From: Cymbomonas tetramitiformis
Taxonomy: Eukaryota; Chlorophyta; Pyramimonadophyceae; Pyramimonadales; Pyramimonadaceae
Direction of reading: 5' to 3'
Assembly: GCA_001247695.2 (NCBI GenBank)
Contig: LGRX02024681.1
Location: forward strand, 1 to 64,000
Length of the DNA: 64,000 nt
Numbering within the stretch: position 1 is the stretch's first letter; each line of letters opens with the position of its first letter. Below are positions 1 to 8,943 of this stretch, piece by piece. The notes below the pieces were generated by a model. That model was not told where the DNA came from. It did not search any database and saw only the letters and a program-made list of their open reading frames with translations. The translations under genes were made by a program, and so were the position numbers.

Positions 1-82
1 TATAGGGTACGCTTTTTTATCACTATAAAAACCCTATGAAAACCATATGACATATGTCATAACCCTATGTCATAAGTCATAC

Positions 83-195
83 AAGGAAATGACAAGGGAA
101 AATGACAAGAAAAATGACAAGGAAATGACAAGGGAAAATGACAAGAAAAATGACAAGTAAATGACAAGAAAAATGACAAGTAAAATGACAAGGAA
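83..195. repeat. AATGACAAG minisatellite in the element end
   Basis: About a dozen degenerate 9-12 nt units (AATGACAAG, GGAAATGACAAG, AAAAATGACAAG) lie side by side. The same array is present at about 54083-54190 in PLV-4 with a different number of units. It sits inside the TIR region, between the tip palindrome and the first gene. The open frame across it is only a by-product of the repeat. Confidence 0.8.
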
Positions 196-354
196 ATATA
201 CAATAAATATACAATAAATAATTACGTAATAAATGATAAATAAATTACGTAAATAAATGTGTAACAAAATAAGATTTAAATAAGTTCTAAAATAAATTAT
301 ATAAATGATGTATATTATTACATATATATATTATAAATTGTTCTTAAGTTATTT

Positions 355-538
355 CAATCTTCCTCTTCAAAACATTCTTCACAATATGTATTTTCTTTTT
401 TACATTTGCTACAAAGAATGATTCCACAACCTAAACATTCACCCCACTCTATATCATTTAAAGTTTCACAATAATCAAACTCACCATCTTCATCATAGTA
501 TTCGGAAATGTCTTCAACACAATAACAACATTCACATT
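355..538 (-). pseudogene. 3' fragment of Cys-rich zinc-binding protein gene (PLV-0)
   Basis: Read on the minus strand, this translates to about 60 residues ending in CEECFEEED, matching the C-terminal half of the intact 124-residue protein at 54370-54744. It keeps the CxxC pairs (CLGCG, CSKCKK, CEEC) of a small treble-clef or RING-like zinc site. The N-terminal F-box-like half is missing because the PLV-1 tip begins at 539. The break shows that PLV-1 arrived, or recombined, after PLV-0 was in place. Confidence 0.75.
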
Positions 539-800
539 AGTAGTATACTACCGATTATAAGGCCCCTCCAAAACCCTAAAGACGATAATAAATGATTAAT
601 AAATACAAGAGAAAACCCTAAAGAAATAATTACGTAATAAATAGTGAATAAATTACGTGATTAAATGTGAGTACGATAAAAAATAAATAAAAAATCTACA
701 ATAAAAAATAAATAAATAAATCTACAATAAAAAGATAAAGATAAAATTGAAAGTAAATAAAAAGTAAATTAATTAATGTTTCAATAAGATATATGTTAAT
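539..800. repeat. PLV-1 left terminal inverted repeat
   Basis: Nearly identical to the reverse complement of 23396-23660. It starts with AGTAGTATACTACCG (a 12-nt palindrome GTAGTATACTAC at the tip), then a C-rich tract, AAAACCCTAAAGACG, two TTACGTAA/TTACGTGA sites (630-637, 653-660) and direct repeats of AAATCTACAATAAAAA. There is no coding sequence. Protein-primed replication would start from such ends. Confidence 0.88.
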
Positions 801-814
801 TGTTCTTAAATCAT

Positions 815-1351
815 TTATGGAAGTTTAATAAGTCGTTGAATCAATTCTCGTTTATTACCACTTACTTTCAAATTATTAATTTTACACATTTCTTTTAACT
901 CTTTTAGTGTAGATACACACGATGTCAAAAAAAACACAAGTTTATTTTCACGATATATGAATGGAAAATGAAAACCATTTCGAAAGGGGAAGCTTATATC
1001 TAACTTATTACTTTCACCCGGTAATTCAACTTGCATATTTCTTATATTTATCAAGTTTGTATTTTTAACTTTTCTAAAAAAGTAATATTGAAAAAATTTG
1101 ATTCGCATGTAATCTTCATAAAACTCATATCTATCATCGACAACATTTTTTGCTATTAAGTTATCATAATTCCATTTCGGATTGTTATAGGCAAACATAC
1201 CAACTATACAATTCAAATATCTATCGTTTAATTTTTTTCTATTAGGTATATAATTGATTTCCTTGCACAAATCTTCCATTTCAAGTTGATGTTTCATGAA
1301 GTAAATCTTGTCTTGAACTTCAAGAGGAAGATTATTGAATGTAGTTTTCAT
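815..1351 (-). CDS. F-box-like/SAP-domain protein
   Basis: 178 residues. The N-terminus (FNNLPLEVQDKIYFMKHQLE) resembles a minimal F-box-like helix and recurs at the start of proteins at 54370-54744 and 48070-48321. The C-terminal ~35 residues (LKELKEMCKINNLKVSGNKR, then ELIQRLI) have the helix-extended-helix pattern of a SAP DNA-binding motif. The gene is the outermost one next to the left TIR and its ATG lies 30 nt from a CTTAAAGA box (1382-1389, minus strand). A role linking host ubiquitin machinery to DNA is inference. A truncated and fused copy is present in PLV-3. Confidence 0.6.
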   Translation of the reverse strand: MKTTFNNLPLEVQDKIYFMKHQLEMEDLCKEINYIPNRKKLNDRYLNCIVGMFAYNNPKWNYDNLIAKNVVDDRYEFYEDYMRIKFFQYYFFRKVKNTNLINIRNMQVELPGESNKLDISFPFRNGFHFPFIYRENKLVFFLTSCVSTLKELKEMCKINNLKVSGNKRELIQRLIKLP

Positions 1352-1381
1352 TCTTGCTTTGTTTACACTACTGAGTTACAC

Positions 1382-1389
1382 TCTTTAAG
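1382..1389 (-). promoter_or_regulatory. CTTAAAGA early-type promoter box
   Basis: CTTAAAGA on the minus strand, 30 nt before the ATG of the 815-1351 gene. The same box and nearly the same leader (AAAGAGTGTAACTCAGTAGT) precede the RING genes at 22377 and 56383. Confidence 0.6.
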
Positions 1390-1407
1390 TGGATTTTATT
1401 TTTTTGA

Positions 1408-1431
1408 GGTTTTTTGTCCCCCTGAAAAACC
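1408..1431 (-). terminator. GGTTTTT-stem hairpin at 3' end of fibre gene
   Basis: A stem of GGTTTTTT paired with AAAAACC around a G/C-rich loop (CAGGGGGAC on the minus strand) lies just past the stop of the 1443-2456 gene. Copies lie at 22298-22321 and 56439-56463, and a related one near 55010-55035. Giant viruses use 3' hairpins to define mRNA ends; that use here is inferred. Confidence 0.5.
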
Positions 1432-1442
1432 GAAGAAATTTA

Positions 1443-2456
1443 TCAAGAAAAATCAATAGGAATTAGTTCCATTAAAAATCTTAATTGTAAACCACTCGTT
1501 AATACTTTACCATTCCCGGACGTCATATACAATTCTAAATTATTTGGTGCAAGAACATTAACAGTGGCGTAAATATTAAAATCAGTTCCCGTTACATTGA
1601 AACTTGAAAGTCTTACAATATATTCGGTACCTATAACATTATTAATATTTGCATCACTGTGTTGAACTTTGAATTTTGTAAAAACAGCATCATCATCACT
1701 TACATTAGGGTCAGTTGGACTTAATGTAAAATTGAAATAATTAATAAACGATGTATCAAATTTTAATATTCTTATTCCTTGACCAACTTGAATCAATCCT
1801 TTTTTACATTTGGAATAATCTATTTTGTTTTCAATTTGAACAGAACTACATTCTATATCTTTACAACCTATATCATTACATTCTATATTATTGCAACCTA
1901 TTATATCACCTTTCATATTAATTCTGAAAAATGGAGTTGCACTACCATCAGGTTTTTTTTGAAAATTTATAAAATATATAGTTTCAGCATTTTGTATGTC
2001 CACGGCTGAGGTATTCAAACCAATAAATGAATTACCTGATACTTTTGTTCCAAATAAATCAATATTAGTTTTGTCATCTGCAGTATTGTTTATTTCACCA
2101 TTTATCCTTGCATTTCCATTTACTAATAAGCCTGCATTTGTATTTACTTGCAAAGTTTCACCACGGACAATAACATCATTTTTATTATTTGTAGCATCTC
2201 CAGGATTTAATTGAATATATGCTTGACCATTCCCTTTTGAATTTAATAATATGTTTACGTTCACGGAAGAATCGTCTATTAATCCTTGAGCGTTTTCAAA
2301 ATATATAAGGTTTCGAACATAAACATCTCCATTAGTTCTTTCTATATTATTATTTCCAATATTTGTCCATTTACTTGAACCACCGGTAGGTGCATTTCCA
2401 TTTACCGTATTACATTGTATATTTTTACAAACAATATCATTTCCAAAAGAAGACAT
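1443..2456 (-). CDS. Fibre-like virion protein, short form
   Basis: 337 residues. It starts with MSSFGNDIVCKNIQCNTVNG, the peptide that opens the fibre-family proteins here. The middle is low-complexity beta-rich sequence. Near residue 190 a run has Cys about every fifth position (NNIECNDIGCKDIECSS). The C-terminal ~130 residues form a conserved domain shared with 61291-61962 and the fragment at 55048-55310 (RILKFDTSFINYF, FKVQHS, NNVIGTEYIVR). It is the last gene of a minus-strand run of virion genes, and a TATATA tract ends just before its ATG. Fibre assignment rests on composition, position and the shared N-terminus. Confidence 0.55.
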   Translation of the reverse strand: MSSFGNDIVCKNIQCNTVNGNAPTGGSSKWTNIGNNNIERTNGDVYVRNLIYFENAQGLIDDSSVNVNILLNSKGNGQAYIQLNPGDATNNKNDVIVRGETLQVNTNAGLLVNGNARINGEINNTADDKTNIDLFGTKVSGNSFIGLNTSAVDIQNAETIYFINFQKKPDGSATPFFRINMKGDIIGCNNIECNDIGCKDIECSSVQIENKIDYSKCKKGLIQVGQGIRILKFDTSFINYFNFTLSPTDPNVSDDDAVFTKFKVQHSDANINNVIGTEYIVRLSSFNVTGTDFNIYATVNVLAPNNLELYMTSGNGKVLTSGLQLRFLMELIPIDFS

Positions 2457-2479
2457 CTGATATATATATATATATTAAA

Positions 2480-4279
2480 TTACAATTTAAAATCAGGTTT
2501 AATCCAAACCAATAATCCTGAACCCGGAGTTGTTACAACTTTACTTTCCATACACACACCGATAATTCCAACATTATTTGTAGTGATTTGTGAAGCATTA
2601 ACTGAACCTCCCGGAGCACAACCTAACATTTGACCTTTAACATAACTTCCATCAATAGCTTTGCAAGTTGTGAAACCTTTTGTACAAACGAAACAAGAAT
2701 TTCCGGTTGTTGCATTTTGAACACAAACTCCAATAGGCATACAATTTTGATTAGATTGACTTGCCGAAGCTGCATATATTTTTATACCATTTACATCTGA
2801 AAAATCATCAGAAAATTGAACAATATCTCCAGCATTTATTGTAGCTCCGGTATTATTTTTAAAAGTAAATACATCACCTGTATGAGGAACCGGACTTGTG
2901 GGTAATGTTGCCGTATATGCATTTGTCAAACCTGTCAAAGGAATTCCTACGGTCGTCAATGATGATGTTGGCGTTGTATATGCCCAGTCTATGCTACTTA
3001 CAAGTCGTATAGCACTACAATCCAAATCTCCGCTTAAATTAATGTTATTTCCAGAATTACCGACAGCCAAAACTTGACTTAATGAACCAATACTTCCAGA
3101 ATTTATTGCACCGGTTCTAACTTCATTTGATGCAGAATCATAATATAATTGTAAACTTTCAGAGCTAAAATCAGGACTTGCTCGGATAGGTCTAATATAA
3201 CAAGAATTATTTACCCAAGCATTAAGTTCAAGACCGCTTGCGTTCAAAATTATTGTATTATCAATAGCCGTAGCACTTTGTGAAGAATTTTGACCGCTCA
3301 AAGCACCAATATTAATGGAATTCTCGCCAGCCAAATATTCACCCGCGAATTTTCCAATATTGACTGAATTCACGGAAGCAAAGCTTTGCCCAGCGTCGTC
3401 CCCAACGTTCACGACGAAAGCATTACATTGATTGTTGCCGGCCCCGCTGCCTATGCATATTGAATCGTTCAAACAATTAAAAGCCCCACTATTTCTGCCT
3501 ATCAAAACCGAACGGTTTGCATTTGGAAAACCATCATTTTGAGTCGATTCGCCAATAGAGACCAACCCGTTACCCGCTGTACCCGCTTTAATTCTAAATA
3601 AATTTCCATCACATTCTTCTTGATTTATTATAAGTTTTCCGGTTCCCGTAAAAGAAATATCATTTGTGGTAGTTGTACTTCCTTGGTCGGTAACAGATTG
3701 TAAATTTTGGTTAGCCCCGGAAGGCAAGTTTTGAAGCAAAGAACCGTCACCAATAAATTTTCCAGAATTCAAAGTGATATCACCGGTGTTTAAAATCAAA
3801 GGACCATCATTAAGGAGCACACCTGCTCCAAGTGGTTCTACATTCAATGTGGTTTGCATAAATGACCATTCATTTATACCATTGTCTCCTATTTTCAATC
3901 TTGTTTGAGGAACAGGGTCTAAAGATTTAATTTCAAAAGAACTATCAAGTTCATCCAAACCTATAGAGAATTTTGATTTACTTGCAGGATTGTTCAAAAT
4001 GAAATCATAAAAATTGATATTATTAACCAAATTTAAATCACCATCAGTTTGTAATTTCATGAATTCTCTTTGATTATTTACATCAGAATTATCAATAAAA
4101 TCAATATCATTTTGATATAAAAAATCTGAAGCCATATGAATTGTTTGACAAGGGTTTGAATTATCACCTATTTGATTTACATTTATTTGATTAATTGTTA
4201 AAGGGTCAGGAACATTTGTAGATGGAGTTTGTTTACCATTAAATGTACTTGCAACTACATTATTTCCAAATGAAGACAT
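2480..4279 (-). CDS. Trimeric fibre/adhesin-like protein
   Basis: 599 residues. After the MSSFGN N-terminus comes a beta-rich stalk, one FIGDGSLLQNLP repeat near residue 180 (a motif common in phage and giant-virus fibres), then about 100 residues of repeats such as SVLIGRNSGAF, CIGSGAGNN and SVNIGKFAGEY, which resemble YadA-type trimeric adhesin heads. A ~210-residue C-terminal domain begins at SQVLAVGNSGNN. Homologues in SAT-1 (40120-41919) and SAT-2 (61997-63910) are almost identical in the N-terminal and C-terminal parts but differ in the head repeats. Likely role: host attachment. Confidence 0.65.
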   Translation of the reverse strand: MSSFGNNVVASTFNGKQTPSTNVPDPLTINQINVNQIGDNSNPCQTIHMASDFLYQNDIDFIDNSDVNNQREFMKLQTDGDLNLVNNINFYDFILNNPASKSKFSIGLDELDSSFEIKSLDPVPQTRLKIGDNGINEWSFMQTTLNVEPLGAGVLLNDGPLILNTGDITLNSGKFIGDGSLLQNLPSGANQNLQSVTDQGSTTTTNDISFTGTGKLIINQEECDGNLFRIKAGTAGNGLVSIGESTQNDGFPNANRSVLIGRNSGAFNCLNDSICIGSGAGNNQCNAFVVNVGDDAGQSFASVNSVNIGKFAGEYLAGENSINIGALSGQNSSQSATAIDNTIILNASGLELNAWVNNSCYIRPIRASPDFSSESLQLYYDSASNEVRTGAINSGSIGSLSQVLAVGNSGNNINLSGDLDCSAIRLVSSIDWAYTTPTSSLTTVGIPLTGLTNAYTATLPTSPVPHTGDVFTFKNNTGATINAGDIVQFSDDFSDVNGIKIYAASASQSNQNCMPIGVCVQNATTGNSCFVCTKGFTTCKAIDGSYVKGQMLGCAPGGSVNASQITTNNVGIIGVCMESKVVTTPGSGLLVWIKPDFKL

Positions 4280-4311
4280 TATATATTATACATTTATTTA
4301 TTATTTTATGA

Positions 4312-4665
4312 TTAAGGAGGAATTGATGCCATTTTCATAAAAATCTGAGCTGGTGCAGTACCACCCGCACTTCTATACCCATACAATCCATTGACGGGGA
4401 CAATATTATTATTTGGCGGTGTGTTTGCGGCACCGGTTATAACAGGTAATCCAGCCATACGAACTTTGCATTTATCAGTTAATGCAGCCATATTTAGATA
4501 AACAACACCAGGGTTTTTGCTTTGAGAACCATCGATATCCATCATGATATCAGCTCCAACCATTTGTAAGGTTGTTCTTGTTGTTTTATCTTTAGCACCA
4601 ATAAACACACCGTTATTTACTTTGATATTCTTATCTAAAACAAAATCATTTCCGAATGAAGACAT
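4312..4665 (-). CDS. Small fibre-family protein
   Basis: 117 residues opening with MSSFGNDFVLDKNIKV and continuing with a short beta-rich domain (VGADIMMDIDGSQS, YLNMAAL, FMKMASIPP). The SAT-1 homologue is 41953-42297. It shares only the N-terminal peptide with the larger fibres and sits between them and the capsid gene, so a base-plate or fibre-cap role is possible. A TATATA-type tract lies immediately upstream. Confidence 0.5.
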   Translation of the reverse strand: MSSFGNDFVLDKNIKVNNGVFIGAKDKTTRTTLQMVGADIMMDIDGSQSKNPGVVYLNMAALTDKCKVRMAGLPVITGAANTPPNNNIVPVNGLYGYRSAGGTAPAQIFMKMASIPP

Positions 4666-4691
4666 TATATACTATATCCTATAATTTAATT

Positions 4692-5009
4692 TTATTTCAC
4701 AAAGAATGTCGGAGCCAAAGGTGCCAGTTTATTGTTTAATGGATGAATATTGGGAAATGAAAACATAGCATTTTGTTTTGTAATTTTATCACCGTGTCCT
4801 AATGTATACGATTTGAAACCTGACATAGGGTCCACATTAGAAACTCTTGCCGGTGGTCGCAAATCTTGTATTGTTTTACATGGAACAATCATCATCGAAG
4901 AACTTCGAAAGCCTGAAGTTAACATCATATTTGGTAATTTAACATCGACTTTTCCTAATGGTTTATTTCCTAAGTTTGAAGCAAAAATTTGTCCCGCTTG
5001 TTCAGCCAT
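4692..5009 (-). CDS. Conserved small virion-cluster protein
   Basis: About 105 residues from MAEQAGQ; this ATG matches the position of the start in relatives and follows an AT-rich tract. Conserved with 42311-42628: SGFRSSSM/SGFRPPSM, PCKTI/PCKSI, PPARVSNV/PPAKISNV, GHGDK, HPLNN, and an FFV ending. There is no recognised domain. It is encoded directly downstream of the major capsid gene in both element types, so a minor structural protein is likely. A fused remnant is at 49900-50373. Confidence 0.5.
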   Translation of the reverse strand: MAEQAGQIFASNLGNKPLGKVDVKLPNMMLTSGFRSSSMMIVPCKTIQDLRPPARVSNVDPMSGFKSYTLGHGDKITKQNAMFSFPNIHPLNNKLAPLAPTFFVK

Positions 5010-5039
5010 AATTATATACAATTACAATTAAATTAGTTT

Positions 5040-6386
5040 TTATACAACCACTTCAATCATTCTTCCCATACCAATACGAATGATACTTGTACATTGTGCA
5101 ATAATAAATGTTTCGTTATTCGTCAAAGGTGTTTGAAGTGGGTCTGCGGTCGATGATTTTTGAGTTTGAAGAAAGAATGAAGAATTCAAACCCCGGGTAT
5201 CTATTCCACTACAATTACGAGGTCCCATACCTGGCATAGGCATATTTAATCGAAGCATAGCAGTCCAATAAGAGTTATACCAATTTTCCAAAGAATTAAC
5301 TTTACAACCTGAATCGTCGGAATAATTGTCAGATTTGCTAATAGTGACCAAGTTAAAAGCATCAAAAGGGGTGGCACGATAATTTGGATAATAAATTGAG
5401 TTGACATTATACTGCCAAGATTGAATGTCTCCAGAATAAAATCTGAAATAACTTGGAACATAAGTAGCACCTATTTTATTATCAATTTTATGCAAACCTG
5501 TATTTTCAGAACTGTAATTTGAAGGCCTTTGAACAGCGTATAACATATCCAAAGATTGAGCCGACAAAGAGAATCGATTCGATTTAGTCATTTCCGTTTG
5601 AGTATCTTGAAAGGTAAAATAATTAGTGAAAGGCATCTCAATATAAGAATCTTCTTTTAGTTTTCTTTCGACAGCACTATCGTAAACACCATTTGAAAAT
5701 GTAATTGTTTCAATTGTAAAATGCAAATCAGTCAATTTCCATGTCGCTTTTGCAGCAAGTTCTGCTGCCGCTGTTCCCGTAAATGCAACACCGGCCCCTA
5801 ATGATTTTTGATATGCACCCAACACTTCCGGTCCATGCATAAAAAAACGAATTTGAATACTAGGAAGTAACGCAGTATCCAGGTAGTCAGGTGAAGATTC
5901 CCCTATAAATTGTAGGAAATTATTCAAAATATATGGTCTTTCTTCTTGATAATAATTATCGGTATTAACATTTATTTCTTGATTTTTTAAAACTCTTTGA
6001 TAAGATACTTCTTTATTCAACGTTGTTTTAAGATTGTCCAAAACCGTTGATACCGTTGAATATTGGCTCATTCCCGAGGAAATAGCTATTCCACCGCTGT
6101 ATATTTCTACACGAGAAATCAATTTTTCGATTCCATTTGGCAAAGTTGTGATAACTGAATCAGCTTGATTTGCGGCGTCCGTACACGCTATGGCAGGATT
6201 GTTAGCACGACCTTTACAATGCATACTTAAACTTTTCAGATTACACAAAACATTAACTGGAAGATTCAAAGTTATAACACCGTAAGGATTTACTTCGGTC
6301 AAGTTTGTCGTTTCAAGGCGAAAATACTGAGTACTATATCCACTTAGTTTTTGAAGTCCAAATGCAAGACTATACGGTAAAGACAT
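5040..6386 (-). CDS. Candidate major capsid protein
   Basis: 448 residues. The SAT-1 counterpart (42659-43987, 442 residues) is collinear along its whole length and clearly homologous: SGYSTQYFRLETTN, NLKSLSMHC, VLDNLKTTLNKE-SYQRVL, FIGESSPDYLDTALLP, HGPEVLG, and the C-terminal VGRMIE-like end. Beta-rich sequence, length, and position next to the penton-like gene fit a double jelly-roll capsid protein of the PLV type. I base this on context and pattern, not on a profile search. A TATATA-rich tract ends right before the ATG, as expected for a highly expressed late gene. Confidence 0.7.
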   Translation of the reverse strand: MSLPYSLAFGLQKLSGYSTQYFRLETTNLTEVNPYGVITLNLPVNVLCNLKSLSMHCKGRANNPAIACTDAANQADSVITTLPNGIEKLISRVEIYSGGIAISSGMSQYSTVSTVLDNLKTTLNKEVSYQRVLKNQEINVNTDNYYQEERPYILNNFLQFIGESSPDYLDTALLPSIQIRFFMHGPEVLGAYQKSLGAGVAFTGTAAAELAAKATWKLTDLHFTIETITFSNGVYDSAVERKLKEDSYIEMPFTNYFTFQDTQTEMTKSNRFSLSAQSLDMLYAVQRPSNYSSENTGLHKIDNKIGATYVPSYFRFYSGDIQSWQYNVNSIYYPNYRATPFDAFNLVTISKSDNYSDDSGCKVNSLENWYNSYWTAMLRLNMPMPGMGPRNCSGIDTRGLNSSFFLQTQKSSTADPLQTPLTNNETFIIAQCTSIIRIGMGRMIEVVV

Positions 6387-6412
6387 TTTTCTATAATATA
6401 TATAATATAATT

Positions 6413-7396
6413 TTAATTCACATATTCTTTTAATTTCAAAGATAATGCATAGTTTATAGATTGTTCATTTCCATTTCGGGAAACGGCTGTAGGAATTAGT
6501 CTGGATTTATTATCGGTAATTGAAATTCGTAATTGAGAAAATTGAGAAGCTTGCACATCGATAGAAAAGTTTTCATCATAATCTAAATAAGTAATAAATT
6601 GATTAGTTAAATCTGACGGTAACAATATTTTCCCTAAAATGTCACTACTAATGATTTGATTTTCTTTAAAATTATTAGAAAGATTTGTGCTTTGTAAATT
6701 ATTTGTGGGCAACGTAGTAATTCTTAAATAAATAGCATCGTTGGTTTGTAAATTACCGGGGAATTTGGAAATAAATACTTCATCTACGGTTCCGATATCG
6801 AACAAATCTTCAATCTGTGAAATGTTTGTAAGACCAGCAACTGATTTGTTTGTTTGTCCCCCTAATATTTGGTCGACATCGTTATACTTTCCTGGTGAAT
6901 TAAAGATATCATTCAATGCATCATCTAATGGACTGCCAGGCACTGCTTGGAAATCACCGGTTATCGAAAATGCAACAAATTTGATATTGGGAGCAGGTTT
7001 ACTAAGTGTAATGGTGAAATGTCCAGAAATTGCATCGTAAGTAACATCAACGCTATCCGCAGGTTTTGCAAACCCAAAGTTGTCGACAAGAACATCTAAA
7101 ATAATCGTTTCTAAAATAGTTTTAATATCATCTAAATCTGTATAATTTCCATCAGGTATTCGACATTCATACAAATCATCAGAAGTCGTATTAGCTATAT
7201 AGAAAATTCCGTTATATTCATTGATGATATACCAAGTCTTTGCAGCCGAAAAACTGTTTACAATTATCTTCAATTTGTTTGTATTTTTATAGTTTGTTAA
7301 TTGTGTTGGTATATTGATATTGATAATTCTGGAATCACCAAACGATGAAAGGTCTTCACTTGATAAATAAAGTGTACGTTCAGATATTACACTCAT
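6413..7396 (-). CDS. Penton-like minor capsid protein
   Basis: 327 residues, beta-rich, with SERTLYLSSED at the N-terminus and NIPTQLTNYKNTNKLKIIVN-type strands. It is homologous to the frameshifted SAT-1 gene at 43992-45024 (NSFSAAKTWY, SKFPGNLQTNDAIYLRI/YPCNLQTNDALYLRI, ILLPSDLT). In virophages, Polintons and PLVs the single jelly-roll penton gene lies beside the capsid gene, as here. The start overlaps the end of the 77-residue gene upstream by 17 nt, suggesting tight packing. Penton is inferred from position and pairing with the capsid gene. Confidence 0.55.
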   Translation of the reverse strand: MSVISERTLYLSSEDLSSFGDSRIININIPTQLTNYKNTNKLKIIVNSFSAAKTWYIINEYNGIFYIANTTSDDLYECRIPDGNYTDLDDIKTILETIILDVLVDNFGFAKPADSVDVTYDAISGHFTITLSKPAPNIKFVAFSITGDFQAVPGSPLDDALNDIFNSPGKYNDVDQILGGQTNKSVAGLTNISQIEDLFDIGTVDEVFISKFPGNLQTNDAIYLRITTLPTNNLQSTNLSNNFKENQIISSDILGKILLPSDLTNQFITYLDYDENFSIDVQASQFSQLRISITDNKSRLIPTAVSRNGNEQSINYALSLKLKEYVN

Positions 7397-7613
7397 GACT
7401 ATCTCTATTTATAATATCAATATAGTTTTTATTCATTTCAATATCTTCCTTTGAATCTCTATTCAATGGTAAAGGTAATTCAATGTTTCCATTATACATA
7501 TCGTCATATAGTTTTGGTCTTTTGATATAATCATCAACAATCAATTCAATATGAAATGTGGATAAATCAGGGTACAAAATCTGAGCATTTTTTATTAAGT
7601 GTTCACGTTCCAT
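7380..7613 (-). CDS. Small conserved structural-cluster protein
   Basis: 77 residues, acidic and helical. SAT-1 has the counterpart at 45017-45232 in the same place, upstream of the penton-like gene. Shared core: HIELIVDDYIKR/HIELLVDDYLNR, then NGNIELPLP/NGNIEISKP. Overlaps both neighbours by a few bases. Function unknown; conservation in both element types argues for a virion or assembly role. Confidence 0.5.
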   Translation of the reverse strand: MEREHLIKNAQILYPDLSTFHIELIVDDYIKRPKLYDDMYNGNIELPLPLNRDSKEDIEMNKNYIDIINRDSHECNI

Positions 7614-8916
7614 AATTTACCAAAAGATTATTATTTTCATCTTTAATCATATTTTCATTGATGGATGTATACTTATTTGATTGTGATTTATCTATACTTC
7701 TATCAAATGATGTCATTCTTTGAGGACCTTTGTTTGATATATAATCAGCCAATAATCTTGCTTCTAAGGGTGCGTCGTCATGCAAGTAATTTTTGTCGAT
7801 ATCGAAATTTACTCCTAACAGTCCTAATGGATTCAAATCTTCTGAAATTCGATTGTTAAATTCATCACTTCCAACATTTTTTGATGAAAGATTTCTTGCG
7901 TCATTCAAAGCATTTCCGAACATCAACACATCGAGTCCGGTCCCTATAGTATTAAATGTAGATTTCAATAAATTTACCTTATTAACTTTGTTATTCTTTG
8001 GCATTTGAAAGAATTGTTTGAGATTATGCGGCGAAGTGATATATTGATACGGTGCTTTCAATAAATCATAAGGGTTCTTGTTTTCGAAGTAATGAAACAA
8101 CTTTCTATTTGAATTTGATGGTATTTTCAAAGCTCCCGCAGTGGCCCAATCAGTTACAACTCGATGAATATTTTGCGGTGCATTTCCATTGACTTTAGGA
8201 GTATGTATATGTGATAGAAATGGATTGAAGGTCGTTGATTGAACATTGAATTTCTCACCGACATGAATGGATTTCGCACCGCCCAAAGATGTCCCTAACA
8301 ATTCAATGTCATGATTAGGATACTTTTTCAACGTGTCTAAATATACCTTTTCAGCCCTTAAAAATGAATCTCGTGTTTCATGTTTACCTTTAATCACCGA
8401 AAATATGTCCGCTTTATCTTCATTTAAGTAGGATGGATTTGACGACGCACCGTGATATGCAATATGTATCTGATTATTTCCATTATTGAGTACTACGGCG
8501 TCATAATTTGAAAGCTCCGGGTCGATATTGAATCGATTGTTAAGAATATCTTTATTCAATTGTCTTTGAGCGGTCACATAGGTGTTATGTTCATAACCGC
8601 CCGGAAACAACAAATCAGATTTATAATTTCTTGAACCGAGATAAGAAGATATTCCGACATGATATGCTTTTTCCCTAAGACTATTTGAAAATGATTGTTG
8701 AATTTGTGACGGTTGTAAGTCACCTAATTGTTTGAACAAGCTATTCATTTGAACTCTATATCGTTTCTTTTCACTTTCATTTAACTCATACCTTTTATTC
8801 AAATCTGAAACTGAATAAACATTATTGTTATTTTGAAAATTAAGTATCTTGTTCGATGAATTTAACACTTTATTGTTGCAGAAATTATTCAATGGTGAGC
8901 ACAAAGACCCTTGCAT
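7603..8916 (-). CDS. Lipase-like alpha/beta hydrolase
   Basis: 437 residues. The segment QIHIAYHGASS (about 149-159) resembles the oxyanion strand of class 3 lipases, and LLGTSLGGAK gives a GxSxG nucleophile elbow with Ser210, followed by a helix. The C-terminal third has no recognised domain. It may help membrane penetration or release, as virion phospholipases do in other viruses, but this is inference. It is absent from SAT-1. There is no signal peptide, so cytoplasmic or virion-associated action is more likely than secretion. Confidence 0.6.
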   Translation of the reverse strand: MQGSLCSPLNNFCNNKVLNSSNKILNFQNNNNVYSVSDLNKRYELNESEKKRYRVQMNSLFKQLGDLQPSQIQQSFSNSLREKAYHVGISSYLGSRNYKSDLLFPGGYEHNTYVTAQRQLNKDILNNRFNIDPELSNYDAVVLNNGNNQIHIAYHGASSNPSYLNEDKADIFSVIKGKHETRDSFLRAEKVYLDTLKKYPNHDIELLGTSLGGAKSIHVGEKFNVQSTTFNPFLSHIHTPKVNGNAPQNIHRVVTDWATAGALKIPSNSNRKLFHYFENKNPYDLLKAPYQYITSPHNLKQFFQMPKNNKVNKVNLLKSTFNTIGTGLDVLMFGNALNDARNLSSKNVGSDEFNNRISEDLNPLGLLGVNFDIDKNYLHDDAPLEARLLADYISNKGPQRMTSFDRSIDKSQSNKYTSINENMIKDENNNLLVNYGT

Positions 8917-8943
8917 ACTAATATAATAACATAGACTATATAA

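Larger units (their letters stand above)
1..538. mobile_element. PLV-0: left end of a Polinton-like element, cut by PLV-1
   Basis: The first base matches about base 18 of the PLV-4 terminus (53991 onward), and the two stay nearly collinear, so this is the end of a sister element whose outermost tip lies just outside the window. It holds a 12-nt palindrome (TGACATATGTCA type), a run of AATGACAAG-like minisatellite units at about 83-195, TTACGTAA sites, and the 3' part of a Cys-rich gene. At 539 it is replaced by the PLV-1 tip. No gene lies in 1-354. Confidence 0.75.

Noticed and set aside
83..195. CRISPR array
   Set aside because: Units are contiguous, 9-12 nt and without spacers, in a eukaryotic element end.
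70..267. 65-codon hydrophobic ORF in the element end
   Set aside because: It is produced by the AATGACAAG repeat and does not stay constant in the PLV-4 copy.
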